This document shows positions 10,054-18,845 of a stretch of DNA of 64,000 nt, one piece after another. The DNA comes from Thermaerobacter marianensis DSM 12885. GTDB taxonomy: Bacteria > Bacillota > Sulfobacillia > Thermaerobacterales > Thermaerobacteraceae. The first letter of the stretch is position 1, and each line of letters starts with the position of its first letter. The notes under the pieces were generated by a model. That model had not been told where the DNA came from. It made no database searches and saw only the letters and a program-made list of their open reading frames with translations. The stretch is taken from contig NC_014831.1 in NCBI RefSeq assembly GCF_000184705.1, forward strand, positions 1,240,001 through 1,304,000. Direction: 5' to 3'. Made by a program: the position numbers and the translations under genes.

Positions 10054-10944
10054 GTGGCCGATTACGGTTCGGTGATCACGGCCATGGTGACGCCCTTCGA
10101 CGCCGAGGGCCGGCTGGACGCCGCCCGGGCCGGGGAACTGGCGCGGCGGCTGGTGGACGCCGGGTCCGACGGCATCGTGGTGGCGGGCACCACGGGCGAA
10201 TCGCCCACCCTGACCGAAGACGAGCGGGCGGCCTTGCTGGCGGCGGTGCTGGATGCCGTGGGCGACCGGGTCTTCGTGTGGATGGGGACGGGCACCAACG
10301 ACACGGCGACGTCCATCCGCTTGACCCGGGCGGCGGAAGCCCAGGGCGCCCACGGGGTCATGCTGGTCACCCCGTACTACAACAAGCCGCCCCAGGCGGG
10401 CCTGCTGGCGCACTTCCGGGCGGTGGCCGAGGCAACCCGCCTGCCGGTCATGATCTACAACGTGCCGGGTCGTACGGGCTGCAACCTGGAGCCCGCCACC
10501 CTGGCGCGGCTGGTGGAGCAGGCGCCCAACGTGGTGGCCGTCAAGGAGGCCAGCGGCAACGTGGATCAGGTGGGGGAGGTGCGGCGCCTGCTGCCCCGGC
10601 CCTTCCGGGTCTACTCGGGCGACGACAGCCTGCTGCTGCCGATCCTGGCCGTGGGCGGCGACGGCGTGGTCAGCGTGGCCTCCCACCTGGTGGCGGGCGA
10701 GCTGCGCCGGATGGTGGATGCCTTCCATGCGGGCCGGGTCGACGAGGCCGCGGCCATCCACCTGCGCCTGCTGCCCCTGTTCAAGGCCCTTTTCTTGACG
10801 GCCAATCCGATTCCGGTCAAGACGGCCCTGCGCTGGACGGGCTTCGACGCCGGCGGCTTCCGGCCGCCCCTGGCGGAGATGTCCCAGGACTTGGCCGCGC
10901 GCCTGCGGGCGGTCATGGCGGAACTCGAGCTGCTGCCCGCCTGA
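10054..10944 (+). CDS. dapA: 4-hydroxy-tetrahydrodipicolinate synthase
   Basis: Condenses pyruvate with aspartate semialdehyde in a Schiff-base TIM barrel. Motifs: GTTGESPTLTEDE, YNVPGRTGCNL, and the Schiff-base lysine in VVAVKEASGN (about residue 164). The GTG at 10054 with GAAAGGGGGATCC upstream gives about 296 residues, the family norm; the overlapping GTG at 10024 would add ten. It closes the lysine/dipicolinate cluster and is followed by a hairpin and a new promoter-like element. Confidence 0.95.
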   Translation: MADYGSVITAMVTPFDAEGRLDAARAGELARRLVDAGSDGIVVAGTTGESPTLTEDERAALLAAVLDAVGDRVFVWMGTGTNDTATSIRLTRAAEAQGAHGVMLVTPYYNKPPQAGLLAHFRAVAEATRLPVMIYNVPGRTGCNLEPATLARLVEQAPNVVAVKEASGNVDQVGEVRRLLPRPFRVYSGDDSLLLPILAVGGDGVVSVASHLVAGELRRMVDAFHAGRVDEAAAIHLRLLPLFKALFLTANPIPVKTALRWTGFDAGGFRPPLAEMSQDLAARLRAVMAELELLPA

Positions 10945-10959
10945 CGCCCAGGACTCTGG

Positions 10960-10985
10960 CGCCCCCTGCCGGGGGCGGGTATAAT
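10960..10985 (+). promoter_or_regulatory. Hairpin plus TATAAT, candidate promoter of the RNase J gene
   Basis: Seven-bp stem CGCCCCC / GGGGGCG with loop TGCC (10960-10977) followed three bases later by a perfect TATAAT (10980-10985). No recognisable -35. The arrangement matches the one upstream of dapB and of uppP. It may both end the dap transcript and start the next one. Confidence 0.45.
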
Positions 10986-11009
10986 AGCGGCAGCAGACTC
11001 GGGTTCGGG

Positions 11010-11037
11010 ATGCCACCGCGCCGGGGCGCGGGGGCAT
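11010..11037 (+). promoter_or_regulatory. Strong leader hairpin with T-rich tail upstream of RNase J
   Basis: Two stacked helices, ATGCC / GGCAT and CCGCGCC / GGCGCGG, separated by an A-G mismatch and followed by TTTCTTTG. It would form about 20 nt after the predicted transcription start, so it resembles an early terminator or attenuator in the 5' leader. Position and tail suggest regulation; there is no proof. Confidence 0.45.
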
Positions 11038-11042
11038 TTCTT

Positions 11043-11059
11043 TGTGTGTGTGTGTGTGT
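11043..11059 (+). repeat. TG/GT dinucleotide repeat, eight units
   Basis: An uninterrupted run of TG units in the RNase J leader, just after the leader hairpin. It is the only such microsatellite I noticed in this GC-rich window. Runs of this kind are prone to replication slippage. Confidence 0.85.
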
Positions 11060-11245
11060 AACGGTGCACCCCGCAGCCCGTCCTGCGGGCCGCCGCGCAG
11101 GGCGGGACGGGGTTGCAGGGGCGGTCCGGGGCGCCCGCTGGAGCCGCCGGTGCGGCGACCGTGCCGTGGCGGCGCGGCGCCGCCCGGGGGCGGCCGGTTC
11201 GCCCGTGGGACGGACGGCCCCTGCTCCACGAGGAGGTGGACGGGG

Positions 11246-12919
11246 ATCGCGGCACAGGGTAAGGGATCCGCGGTCACGATCGTGCCGCTGGGCGGTCTGG
11301 GCGAGATCGGCAAGAACATGATGGTGCTGGAGACGGAGCAGGACCTGATCGTCATCGATGCGGGTCTGGCCTTCCCCGGCGACGACATGCCCGGCGTGGA
11401 CGTCGTGATCCCGGACTACGGCTATCTGATCGAACGGAAGCAGAAGCTTCGCGGCATCTTCCTGACCCACGGGCACGAGGACCACATCGGCGGGATCCCC
11501 TACCTGCTGAAGGAGATCCAGGCGCCCATCTACGCCACGCGCCTCACCCTGGGGCTGGTGGAGCGCAAGCTGGAGGAGGATAAGCTGGCCCTGCCGCCCC
11601 GCTCGCGGGCAGTACGGCCCGGGGAGAGGATCAGGGCGGGGTCCTTCACCGTCGAGCCCTTCCTGGTCAACCACAGCATCCCCGACTCCGTCGGGTTCGC
11701 CATCCGGACGCCGGTGGGCTTGTTCATCCACACCGGCGACTTCAAGTTCGACCAGACGCCCATCGACGGGCGCGTGGCCGACTACCAGCGGCTGGCGGCC
11801 TACGGCGCCGAGGGCGTCCACGTGCTGATGATGGACAGCACCAACGCCGAGCGGCCCGGCGTCACGGGGTCCGAGCGCCAGGTGGGCGAGGCGCTGGCCA
11901 ACGTCTTCCGCCAGGCGCGGGGGCGGATCCTCATCGCCAGCTTCGCCAGCCACCTGCACCGGCTGCAGCAGGTCTTCGACCTGGCGGCCCAGTTCAAGCG
12001 GCGGCTGGCGGTGATCGGGCGCAGCATGGAGAACGCCGTGGAGGTGGCCATCAAGCTGGGGTACCTGCGGGACACCGGCGGCGTCCTGACCCCGGCAGAC
12101 AAGATCGGCGACCTGGCGCCCGAGCGGGTCGTGGTGCTGATGACGGGGAGCCAGGGCGAGCCGCTCTCGGCCCTGGCGCGGGCGGCCACCGGCGAGCTGC
12201 GCAAGCTGGAACTGATCCCGGGGGACACGGTGGTCATCGCCGCCAACCCGATCCCGGGCAACGAGAAGCTGGTCCAGCGCACCATCGACAACCTGTTCCG
12301 GCGCGGCTGCCAGGTGGTCTACGGCCCCCATGCCGGCGTCCACGTCTCGGGCCACGGCTCGCGGGAGGAACTGCGGCTCATGCTGAACCTGACGCGGCCG
12401 CGGTTCTTCATCCCGGTCCACGGCGAGTACCGGCACCTCTTGCACAATGCCGAGCTGGCCCGGTCCGTGGGGATTCCCGACAACCACATCCTGATCGGCG
12501 AGAACGGTACGGTCTTCGAGATCACGGCCAGCAGCGCCCGCATCCGCGGCAAGGTGGCGGCGGGCGCGGTGATGGTCGACGGCCTGGGTGTGGGCGACGT
12601 GGGCAACGTGGTGCTGCGCGACCGGCGGCAGCTGGCCCAGGACGGCGTGCTCATCGTCGCCATGGTGCTCCACCGCGAGCAGCGCAAGGTGGTGTCGGGC
12701 CCCGACCTGATCACCCGCGGCTTCGTCTACATGCGGGAGTCGGAAGACCTGCTGGCCGAGGCGCGGGAACGGGCCGTTCAGGCCTTGAACGGCATCGACG
12801 AGCAGGACATCACCGAGTGGTCGAACATCAAAGCGGCGGTGCGCGACGCCCTGGGCAAGTTCCTCTACGAGCGCACGGGGCGGCGGCCGGTGATCCTGCC
12901 CATCGTGTTGGAGGTCTGA
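11246..12919 (+). CDS. Ribonuclease J
   Basis: Metallo-beta-lactamase/beta-CASP RNase with endonuclease and 5'-to-3' exonuclease activity, central to mRNA decay and rRNA maturation in Bacillota. Visible: IVPLGGLGEIGKNMMVLE, the zinc motif HGHEDHIGG (from about residue 75), HTGDFKFDQTPIDG, MDSTNAERPG, GSQGEP, NPIPGNEKLV, HVSGHGSREELRLMLNLTRP and a C-terminal domain ending FLYERTGRRPVILPIVLEV. No ATG/GTG/TTG lies at a sensible place; AGGAGGTG (11231-11238) is seven bases before an ATC codon at 11246, which gives 557 residues, almost exactly the Bacillus RNase J1 length. I therefore annotate an ATC start. GTG 11282 is the alternative but trims the first strand and has no binding site. Whether it is J1 or J2 cannot be decided. 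Confidence 0.93.
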   Translation: MAAQGKGSAVTIVPLGGLGEIGKNMMVLETEQDLIVIDAGLAFPGDDMPGVDVVIPDYGYLIERKQKLRGIFLTHGHEDHIGGIPYLLKEIQAPIYATRLTLGLVERKLEEDKLALPPRSRAVRPGERIRAGSFTVEPFLVNHSIPDSVGFAIRTPVGLFIHTGDFKFDQTPIDGRVADYQRLAAYGAEGVHVLMMDSTNAERPGVTGSERQVGEALANVFRQARGRILIASFASHLHRLQQVFDLAAQFKRRLAVIGRSMENAVEVAIKLGYLRDTGGVLTPADKIGDLAPERVVVLMTGSQGEPLSALARAATGELRKLELIPGDTVVIAANPIPGNEKLVQRTIDNLFRRGCQVVYGPHAGVHVSGHGSREELRLMLNLTRPRFFIPVHGEYRHLLHNAELARSVGIPDNHILIGENGTVFEITASSARIRGKVAAGAVMVDGLGVGDVGNVVLRDRRQLAQDGVLIVAMVLHREQRKVVSGPDLITRGFVYMRESEDLLAEARERAVQALNGIDEQDITEWSNIKAAVRDALGKFLYERTGRRPVILPIVLEV

Positions 12920-13038
12920 CGGAGGCAAGACGGCGGCCCGGCGGCCCGGCGGCCGGGCGGCGTGGCGGTGGTCGCAGGCATGGGAGCCTGCGGGCCGCGC
13001 GGCCGTCACCCGGTGCCGCCGCGGCCCGGTCCCATCGG

Positions 13039-13060
13039 GGCGCCCCCATGCGGGGGCGCC
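13039..13060 (+). terminator. Hairpin downstream of RNase J
   Basis: Perfect nine-bp stem GGCGCCCCC / GGGGGCGCC with loop ATGC, about 120 bases after the stop. No U-run follows (TCAGGCTTTCC). The rest of the 12920-13240 gap shows no gene; its last 15 bases hold the GAGGAGGG binding site of tepA, and CATACT at 13215 is a weak -10 candidate. Confidence 0.5.
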
Positions 13061-13240
13061 TCAGGCTTTCCAGGAGCTGGTGGCTCGGGGCGAGGGGCCG
13101 GAGGTCCGGTGTGCCCGGTGCCGGCCTCGGCGGGGACGGCGGCTCCGGCGGCCCGGCCCTGCCCCAACGGGCGGGGGCGGGAGCACGCCTGCGGTGAGTC
13201 CGCGGCGCGGCGGCCATACTAGGGGCGAGGAGGGATACCC

Positions 13241-14284
13241 TTGCCCGCACCGGACCAGCGCAGCCGGGCGACCCCGCCGGGGCCGCCCACGACGGTACCG
13301 TACACGCCGGTCCCGACTCCGGTTCAACCGGGCCGGGGGCCGGACGGGGACGGGGCGCCCGGACCCGGTCACCCGCCCACGGGCGAGGCGGCGGCCAATA
13401 TCAAGGAGATGGGGACCGACCGCGTGCCCCAGTCGCCCCCCGACATCCACGTCCTGACCATCGTCGGGCAGGTGGAGGGCCACCTCCAGCTGCCGGCCCA
13501 GAACAAGACCACCAAGTACGAGCACATCATCCCGCAGCTGGTGGCCGTGGAGCAGAACCCCGCCATCAAGGGCCTGCTGGTGATCCTCAACACCGTGGGC
13601 GGGGACGTCGAGGCCGGCCTGGCTCTGGCCGAGCTGATCCGCTCGCTGTCCAAGCCCAAGGTGTCCATCGTGCTGGGCGGCGGCCACTCCATCGGCGTGC
13701 CCATCGCCGTGGCGGCGGACATCAGCTTCATCGCCCCGACGGCGACCATGACCATCCACCCCATCCGCCTGACGGGCCTGGTCATCGGCGTCCCCCAGAG
13801 CTACGAGTACCTGGACAAGATGCAGGAGCGCATCATCCGCTTCGTGGTGGAGAACTCCCGCATCAGCCGCGACCGGTTCCGCGAGCTGATGTTCCGCACC
13901 GGCGAGCTGGCGCGGGACATCGGCACGGTGCTGGTGGGCGAGGACGCGGTGCGCGAGGGCTTGATCGACGAGGTGGGCGGCCTGGCCCAGGCGGTCCAGC
14001 GCCTCAACCAGCTCATCGCCCAGCACCAGGCCCGCCGGCAGCCACCGGCCGGCGGGATCACCGGCATGCCGGCGACCGGCCCCGGGACGAACCCGGCCGG
14101 CGCGGCGGCCGACGGGCTGGCCCCCGCGCCGGGGCCGGTGGGCCCCGGCGCGCCCTGGACGCCGGGGCCGCCGGGGATGCCGGCACCGCCGCCGGCTCCG
14201 GCCACCGGCTGGGGGGCGCCGCCTCCGGCACCGTTCCACCCCCGCGTGATACCGGGCGGTCCGCCGGGGCCGGGGACGGCCTGA
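13241..14284 (+). CDS. tepA: ClpP-like serine protease TepA/YmfB type
   Basis: Member of the ClpP/crotonase fold related to TepA. The core runs from about residue 65 ([33 protein letters not shown]) through [22 protein letters not shown] and [19 protein letters not shown], where Ser150 in GHSIG is the expected nucleophile, then [14 protein letters not shown] start with GAGGAGGG six bases upstream. Both ends are unusual: about 60 N-terminal and 80 C-terminal residues are Pro/Gly/Ala-rich and probably disordered. In Bacillus tepA also lies near the dap genes, RNase J2 and the ylzJ/spoIIIE region, so the order is conserved. Role in protein translocation or quality control is from the family, not shown here. 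Confidence 0.87.
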   Translation: MPAPDQRSRATPPGPPTTVPYTPVPTPVQPGRGPDGDGAPGPGHPPTGEAAANIKEMGTDRVPQSPPDIHVLTIVGQVEGHLQLPAQNKTTKYEHIIPQLVAVEQNPAIKGLLVILNTVGGDVEAGLALAELIRSLSKPKVSIVLGGGHSIGVPIAVAADISFIAPTATMTIHPIRLTGLVIGVPQSYEYLDKMQERIIRFVVENSRISRDRFRELMFRTGELARDIGTVLVGEDAVREGLIDEVGGLAQAVQRLNQLIAQHQARRQPPAGGITGMPATGPGTNPAGAAADGLAPAPGPVGPGAPWTPGPPGMPAPPPAPATGWGAPPPAPFHPRVIPGGPPGPGTA

Positions 14285-14746
14285 ACGGGCGGGCGGCCCT
14301 GGGGGGCGGGCATGGTGGGGACCGCCGGGTTCGGCGGGGCCACGGGGCGCGGGGCCCCGCCCTTCGCGGCTGCGGCGGCCCCCGCCCTGACCGCCGCCAC
14401 ACGCAGTGCAGCGGGCGGAACCGCTGCCCCGGCGCGGCCGGGTGACGGCAGCCCGGGTACGGCGGGCCGGCGGGATGGCCGCTGACCGGGGCCAGCGCCG
14501 GGCCCGGGGTGGCCCGGCGGCTGCGCGGGCCCGGTTCCCGGCAACGACGCCCCTCACCCGTTGGCCTGAATCCGCCCCGATGGCATCCTTCCCCGGCGGG
14601 TTCGCCGCGACCCCGGGCCGGGGGCTGCCCGCGGTCCGGGGCGGGGCCGCAGGATGCCCGTAGCGAAGCCCCGGGAGCACCGGTCGGCGCCGTGGCCGAG
14701 TCCCGGCCCGCCCGCGGCCCGCACGGCCGGCCCGGCAAGGAGGAGG
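14285..14746 (+). other. Long GC-rich gap between tepA and the YlzJ-like gene
   Basis: About 460 bases. Open frames exist on both strands, as everywhere in DNA this GC-rich, but none gives a protein-like sequence or a good ribosome binding site until AAGGAGGAGG at the right edge. No promoter consensus or U-tract terminator was recognised. Confidence 0.5.
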
Positions 14747-14974
14747 ATGGCCGTGCTGCTGTATACCATCGTTCCCCTGCACCAGGTGCTGGAGGGATGG
14801 GATGCGCCCCGTCCCGAGCCGGTGGAGATGCAGGTCCAGGGCCGTACGGTCCTGGTCGAACCCGACTCGCCCTACGGCGGCCGCATCGTCCGGCTGATCT
14901 CCGGCAACCCCGACGACTTCCTCGACCCCGCCTTCCAGCCCGGACGGCGCTTGTTCTGGTGGGGGCCCCGCTGA
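14747..14974 (+). CDS. YlzJ-like small protein
   Basis: Seventy-five residues beginning MAVLLYTIVPLHQVLEGW, then VEMQVQGRTVLVEPDSPYGGRIVRLISGNPDDFLDPAFQPGRRLFW. The LYTIVP opening followed by a single compact beta-rich domain is that of YlzJ-like proteins, which in Bacillus sit between tepA and spoIIIE, the same place as here. Function unknown. AAGGAGGAGG lies immediately upstream; GTG 14753 is an equally possible start with better spacing. The stop codon lies inside the loop of a strong hairpin. Confidence 0.75.
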   Translation: MAVLLYTIVPLHQVLEGWDAPRPEPVEMQVQGRTVLVEPDSPYGGRIVRLISGNPDDFLDPAFQPGRRLFWWGPR

Positions 14975-14999
14975 CGGCGGGGCCCCCGGCCGTTACAAT
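14961..14999 (+). promoter_or_regulatory. Hairpin over a stop codon followed by a -10 box
   Basis: Ten-bp perfect stem GGGGGCCCCG / CGGGGCCCCC (14961-14970 and 14978-14987); its loop contains the stop of the YlzJ-like gene. TACAAT (14994-14999) follows seven bases later and is a plausible -10 for uppP, with no -35 visible. Confidence 0.45.
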
Positions 15000-15024
15000 G
15001 GGGGAAGCGCCACGGCGGGGAGGA

Positions 15025-15894
15025 ATGGGCGTGGAACTGTCGCTATGGAAGGCCATCGTGCTCGGTGTGGTGCAGGGGTTGACCGAGTTCTTGCCCGTTT
15101 CCAGCAGCGGCCACCTGGCCGTGGCCGAGAATGTGCTGGGCGTCCAGTTGCCCGGCCTGGCCTTCGAGGTCATGGTCCACCTGGGGACGCTGGCGGCCGT
15201 GCTGGCGGTCTACGGCCGGGACCTGGGGGCCGCGGTGGCCGGGTTCCTCCGCACGGGAGGCGGCTTGTGGGCCGGCGGCGGCGGGCCCGCAGCCGGGACC
15301 GCGGAGCGCGGCTGGGCGGGGCTCGATCCGGGGACGCGCCTGGGCTGGCTGGTCATCGTGGGCACGATTCCGGCGGCGGTGGCGGGGTTCGCCCTGGAAT
15401 CCCGGATCGAGGCCGCCTTCGACTCCCCGGGGCTGGTGGCGGTTTTCTGGATCTTCACCGGTTTTCTCCTCTGGTGGGCGGCACGCCGGCCGGAGGGAGG
15501 CCGGCCGCTGGAACGGGCGACGCTGGCCGATGCCCTGGCCGTCGGGCTGTTTCAGGCCCTGGCCCTGCTGCCCGGCGTCTCCCGCTCGGGAAGTACGCTG
15601 GTGGGCGGCCTGGTCCGGGGGCTTCGGCGCGAGGAGGCGGCCCGGCTGTCCTTCCTGCTCTCGGTGCCCGCCATCGCCGGGGCGGCCGTCTTGCAGCTGC
15701 CGGACCTGCTGGCGGCCGGCACCGCGGGCGGCGGGGTCGCGCTGCTGGCGGGGGCCCTGGCGGCGGCGGTCACGGGCTACGCCGCCATCCGGTGGCTTTG
15801 GCGCTGGCTGGTGACCGGCCGGCTGTCGTGGTTTGCATATTACCTGTGGACCGTTGCCATTCTCCTGTTGTTCTTCCAGGGGTGGCGGGGCTGA
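15025..15894 (+). CDS. uppP: Undecaprenyl-diphosphatase
   Basis: Integral membrane phosphatase (BacA/UppP) that recycles undecaprenyl diphosphate to the monophosphate carrier for peptidoglycan synthesis; overexpression gives bacitracin resistance in other bacteria. The two signature blocks are present: VVQGLTEFLPVSSSGHL near the N-terminus and LLPGVSRSGSTL in the middle, with about eight hydrophobic segments over 289 residues. ATG 15025 directly abuts GGGGAGGA; GTG 15031 has better spacing and may be the real start. The downstream FtsK-type gene begins about 60 bases after the stop, perhaps cotranscribed. Confidence 0.94.
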   Translation: MGVELSLWKAIVLGVVQGLTEFLPVSSSGHLAVAENVLGVQLPGLAFEVMVHLGTLAAVLAVYGRDLGAAVAGFLRTGGGLWAGGGGPAAGTAERGWAGLDPGTRLGWLVIVGTIPAAVAGFALESRIEAAFDSPGLVAVFWIFTGFLLWWAARRPEGGRPLERATLADALAVGLFQALALLPGVSRSGSTLVGGLVRGLRREEAARLSFLLSVPAIAGAAVLQLPDLLAAGTAGGGVALLAGALAAAVTGYAAIRWLWRWLVTGRLSWFAYYLWTVAILLLFFQGWRG

Positions 15895-15952
15895 TCACCG
15901 TAGGAAATCCCCGGCACCGGCCGAATTGGCTGTCGTGGAGGGGGGACGCAGG

Positions 15953-18745
15953 GTGGCCCGGCGCAAGACCCGGCACAAGCAGCCGGCGCAGGGCGAACCC
16001 GGCCGGTTGCGGTCGGAGGTCGGGGCCATCGCCCTGCTGGTGGCGGCCGCGGCGGCCGCCCTGGCCCTGGCCGGCGGTCCGGCGGCGGGCGGGGTGGTGG
16101 GCACCCAGCTGGCCGCGGGCCTGCGCTGGGTGCTGGGGCGGGCGGCCTGGGTGCTGCCGCCCCTGATGGCCTTGCGCGCCCTGGGCGCGTTGCTGGCCGC
16201 CTCCGGGCTGGGAGCGCGGTCGCGCCAGGCGGGGTTCGGGCTGGCGGTGGTGCTGGTGGCCGTGGCGGTGGCCCGGCCGTGCCCGGACCTGTGGTCGTCG
16301 GCGTGCTTCCGGGCCGGGGGCGGCGTGGTGGGCACGGCGGCAGGCTGGCTGCTGGCCCGCGCCTTCGGCGCCACGGGGGCCCTGGTGGCCTGGGCGGCCC
16401 TGGGCGTGCTGGCCGTGCGGCTGATCACCGGCGTGCCCCTGGCGGCCATGGCGGCGGCCGCCGGACGGGGCCTGGCCGCGGCGGCGGCGCAGCTGGGGCA
16501 ATGGGCCGCCGGCGTCTTCGTGGCCGCCGAGGGGGAGGACCCCCGCCGCCAGGGGGCGGCGCCGGTCGCGGGTCGAGAGGGGGCAGGTGCTCGCGGCCCC
16601 GTGCCGGCGGCGGCCGGCTGGGACGGCGGCGGGGCGGAAGCGGAAGGCCGCGCCCCCGGGGGTTCGGCGACCGCCGGGGCCGCGGCCGCGGGTGCGCCGC
16701 GCCGGTCCTGGTGGCGCCGCTGGGGGCCCGGCGGGCGGCGGGAGACGGCCGAAGGCGGTGCTCCCAGCGGGCCCGGAACGGCGGTCTCCGGGCGCCCGGG
16801 TACGGGCGCGGCGGCCGGCGCCGCCGGTGGCGCCACCGAACCGGAAGGGCAGCTGCGACTTCCCGGTCTGGAGCGGCTGATCCAGCGTGCCTTCGGGGAC
16901 GGGGCGGAGCTGCTGGATGAAGCCGGCGAGGGGGCGGCTCCGCCGCGGGCAGGGACGGGCGCCGCGGCCCACGGCGGGCCGGAAGGCCCCGGGACCGCCC
17001 CGGGCGGCGGCACCGGGGGGACCGCTGGTGCCTCCAATCCGGGCGGCGGTGCTTCCGCCTCCGCGGCGGTTGCCCGCAGGTCCGGAGCGGGGGCTGCGGC
17101 CGTTGGGACCGGCGAGATGACCGCCGCACCCGACGGGGCGGGTTCGTCCGGTCCGGGCGATCCCGGCACCGCGGCAAGCCTTTCGGCGGAGGAAGCCGCC
17201 TCCGGCGGGAGGACCGGCACGGGCGCTGCCGGGGAGGGTCATCCGGTGAACCCCGGTGGCACCGTCCCGGCGCCCGCCTACCGCCTGCCGCCCCTGGAGC
17301 TGCTCAGCCGCGGGCGGCAGGGCTCCGCCGCCCGGCGCCAGCGCGAGATCCTGGAGAAGGCCGCCATCCTGCAGGAGACCCTGGCGAGCTTCGGCGTGCA
17401 GGCGCGCATCGTCGACGTGGCGGTCGGGCCGGCCGTCACCCGCTTCGAAGTGGAGCCCGCCCGGGGTGTCAAGGTCAGCAAGATCCAGGCCCTGGCCAGC
17501 GACATCGCCCTGAGCCTGGCGGCGCCGGACGTGCGCATCGAGGCGCCCATCCCCGGCAAGGCGGCGGTGGGCATCGAGGTGCCCAACCGGGAGATCGTGG
17601 CCGTGCAGCTCCGCGACGTGCTGGAGACGCCGGAGTTCGCCCGCTCGCGGTCCAAGCTGACGGTGGCGCTGGGTCAGGACATCGCCGGCCAGCCCGTGGT
17701 CACCTCGCTGGACAAGCTGGTCCACGTTCTCATCGCCGGCGCCACGGGCTCGGGCAAGAGCGTGTGCATCAACGCCCTGATCGCCAGCCTGCTGTTCAAG
17801 GCGCGGCCGGACGAGGTCAAGCTGCTGCTCATCGACCCCAAGGTGGTGGAGCTCAGCGCCTTCAACGGCATCCCCCACCTGATCGCCCCGGTGATCACCG
17901 ACGCCCGCAAGGCGGCGGGCGCCCTGCAATGGGCGGTGCGGGAGATGGAGCGCCGCTACGAGCTCTTCGCCCGCACGGGGGTGCGGGACGTCAGCCGCTA
18001 CAACCAGCGCGTCCTCCAGGAGGGAGGGGCACCCCTGCCGCTGATGGTGGTGGTGATCGACGAGCTGGCGGACCTGATGATGGTCGCGCCCGTCGAGGTG
18101 GAAGACGCCATCCAGCGCCTGGCCCAGATGGCCCGAGCCTCGGGCATCCACCTGGTGGTGGCCACCCAGCGGCCGTCGGTGGACGTGATCACCGGCGTCA
18201 TCAAGGCCAACATCCCGTCGCGCATCGCCTTCGCCGTCTCGTCCCAGACGGACTCGCGGGTCATCCTCGACCTGGCGGGGGCGGAGAAGCTGGTGGGCCG
18301 CGGGGATATGCTCTTCATGCCCGTGGGCGCCACCAAGCCCGTGCGCGTCCAGGGCGCCTTCATCTCGGAGAAGGACCTGGACGCGGTGCTGGCCTTCCTC
18401 CGCCGCCAGGCGCGCCCCGAATACGACCAGGACGTGATGCGCGCGGAGGTGGAGGCGTCCGACAGCCCCGCCGCCGCCGAGGATGACGACCTCTTCACCC
18501 AGGCGGTGCGGGTCGTCCTGGAAGCGGGCCAGGCGTCGGTTTCCCTGATCCAGCGGCGCCTGCGGGTGGGCTACACCCGGGCCGGCCGTCTCATCGACAT
18601 GATGGAAGAACGCGGCTACATCGGGCCGCACCAGGGGGCCAAGCCCCGCGACGTGCTGATCACCTGGGAGGAGTTCCGGCGCCGACATGGTGACGGCGGC
18701 CTGCCGCCGGGCATGCCGCCGGCCACCGGCGCCGGCGCGCCGTAG
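15953..18745 (+). CDS. DNA translocase FtsK/SpoIIIE
   Basis: Membrane-anchored DNA pump that clears chromosomes from the division septum; the SpoIIIE form moves DNA into the forespore. About 930 residues from GTG 15953 (GGAGGGGGG upstream). Residues 20-180 hold about four hydrophobic spans; residues 190-440 are an Ala/Gly/Pro-rich linker; the motor domain follows, with Walker A GATGSGKS (about 596), Walker B LMVVVIDELADLMM and ATQRPSVDVITG; the C-terminal winged-helix gamma domain starts at DDLFTQAVRVVLE and ends RGYIGPHQGAKPRDVLI. The position after tepA/ylzJ matches Bacillus spoIIIE. FtsK versus SpoIIIE cannot be decided from sequence alone. Confidence 0.94.
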   Translation: MARRKTRHKQPAQGEPGRLRSEVGAIALLVAAAAAALALAGGPAAGGVVGTQLAAGLRWVLGRAAWVLPPLMALRALGALLAASGLGARSRQAGFGLAVVLVAVAVARPCPDLWSSACFRAGGGVVGTAAGWLLARAFGATGALVAWAALGVLAVRLITGVPLAAMAAAAGRGLAAAAAQLGQWAAGVFVAAEGEDPRRQGAAPVAGREGAGARGPVPAAAGWDGGGAEAEGRAPGGSATAGAAAAGAPRRSWWRRWGPGGRRETAEGGAPSGPGTAVSGRPGTGAAAGAAGGATEPEGQLRLPGLERLIQRAFGDGAELLDEAGEGAAPPRAGTGAAAHGGPEGPGTAPGGGTGGTAGASNPGGGASASAAVARRSGAGAAAVGTGEMTAAPDGAGSSGPGDPGTAASLSAEEAASGGRTGTGAAGEGHPVNPGGTVPAPAYRLPPLELLSRGRQGSAARRQREILEKAAILQETLASFGVQARIVDVAVGPAVTRFEVEPARGVKVSKIQALASDIALSLAAPDVRIEAPIPGKAAVGIEVPNREIVAVQLRDVLETPEFARSRSKLTVALGQDIAGQPVVTSLDKLVHVLIAGATGSGKSVCINALIASLLFKARPDEVKLLLIDPKVVELSAFNGIPHLIAPVITDARKAAGALQWAVREMERRYELFARTGVRDVSRYNQRVLQEGGAPLPLMVVVIDELADLMMVAPVEVEDAIQRLAQMARASGIHLVVATQRPSVDVITGVIKANIPSRIAFAVSSQTDSRVILDLAGAEKLVGRGDMLFMPVGATKPVRVQGAFISEKDLDAVLAFLRRQARPEYDQDVMRAEVEASDSPAAAEDDDLFTQAVRVVLEAGQASVSLIQRRLRVGYTRAGRLIDMMEERGYIGPHQGAKPRDVLITWEEFRRRHGDGGLPPGMPPATGAGAP

Positions 18746-18845
18746 CCGGCACCTGGTGCCAACCCTGTGGAACACTGCCGCCGCGCGCGTTCTGCCCCGG
18801 CCTTGCCCCGCGGCCATACTACGGCCGGAAAGCGAGGTGAGGACG

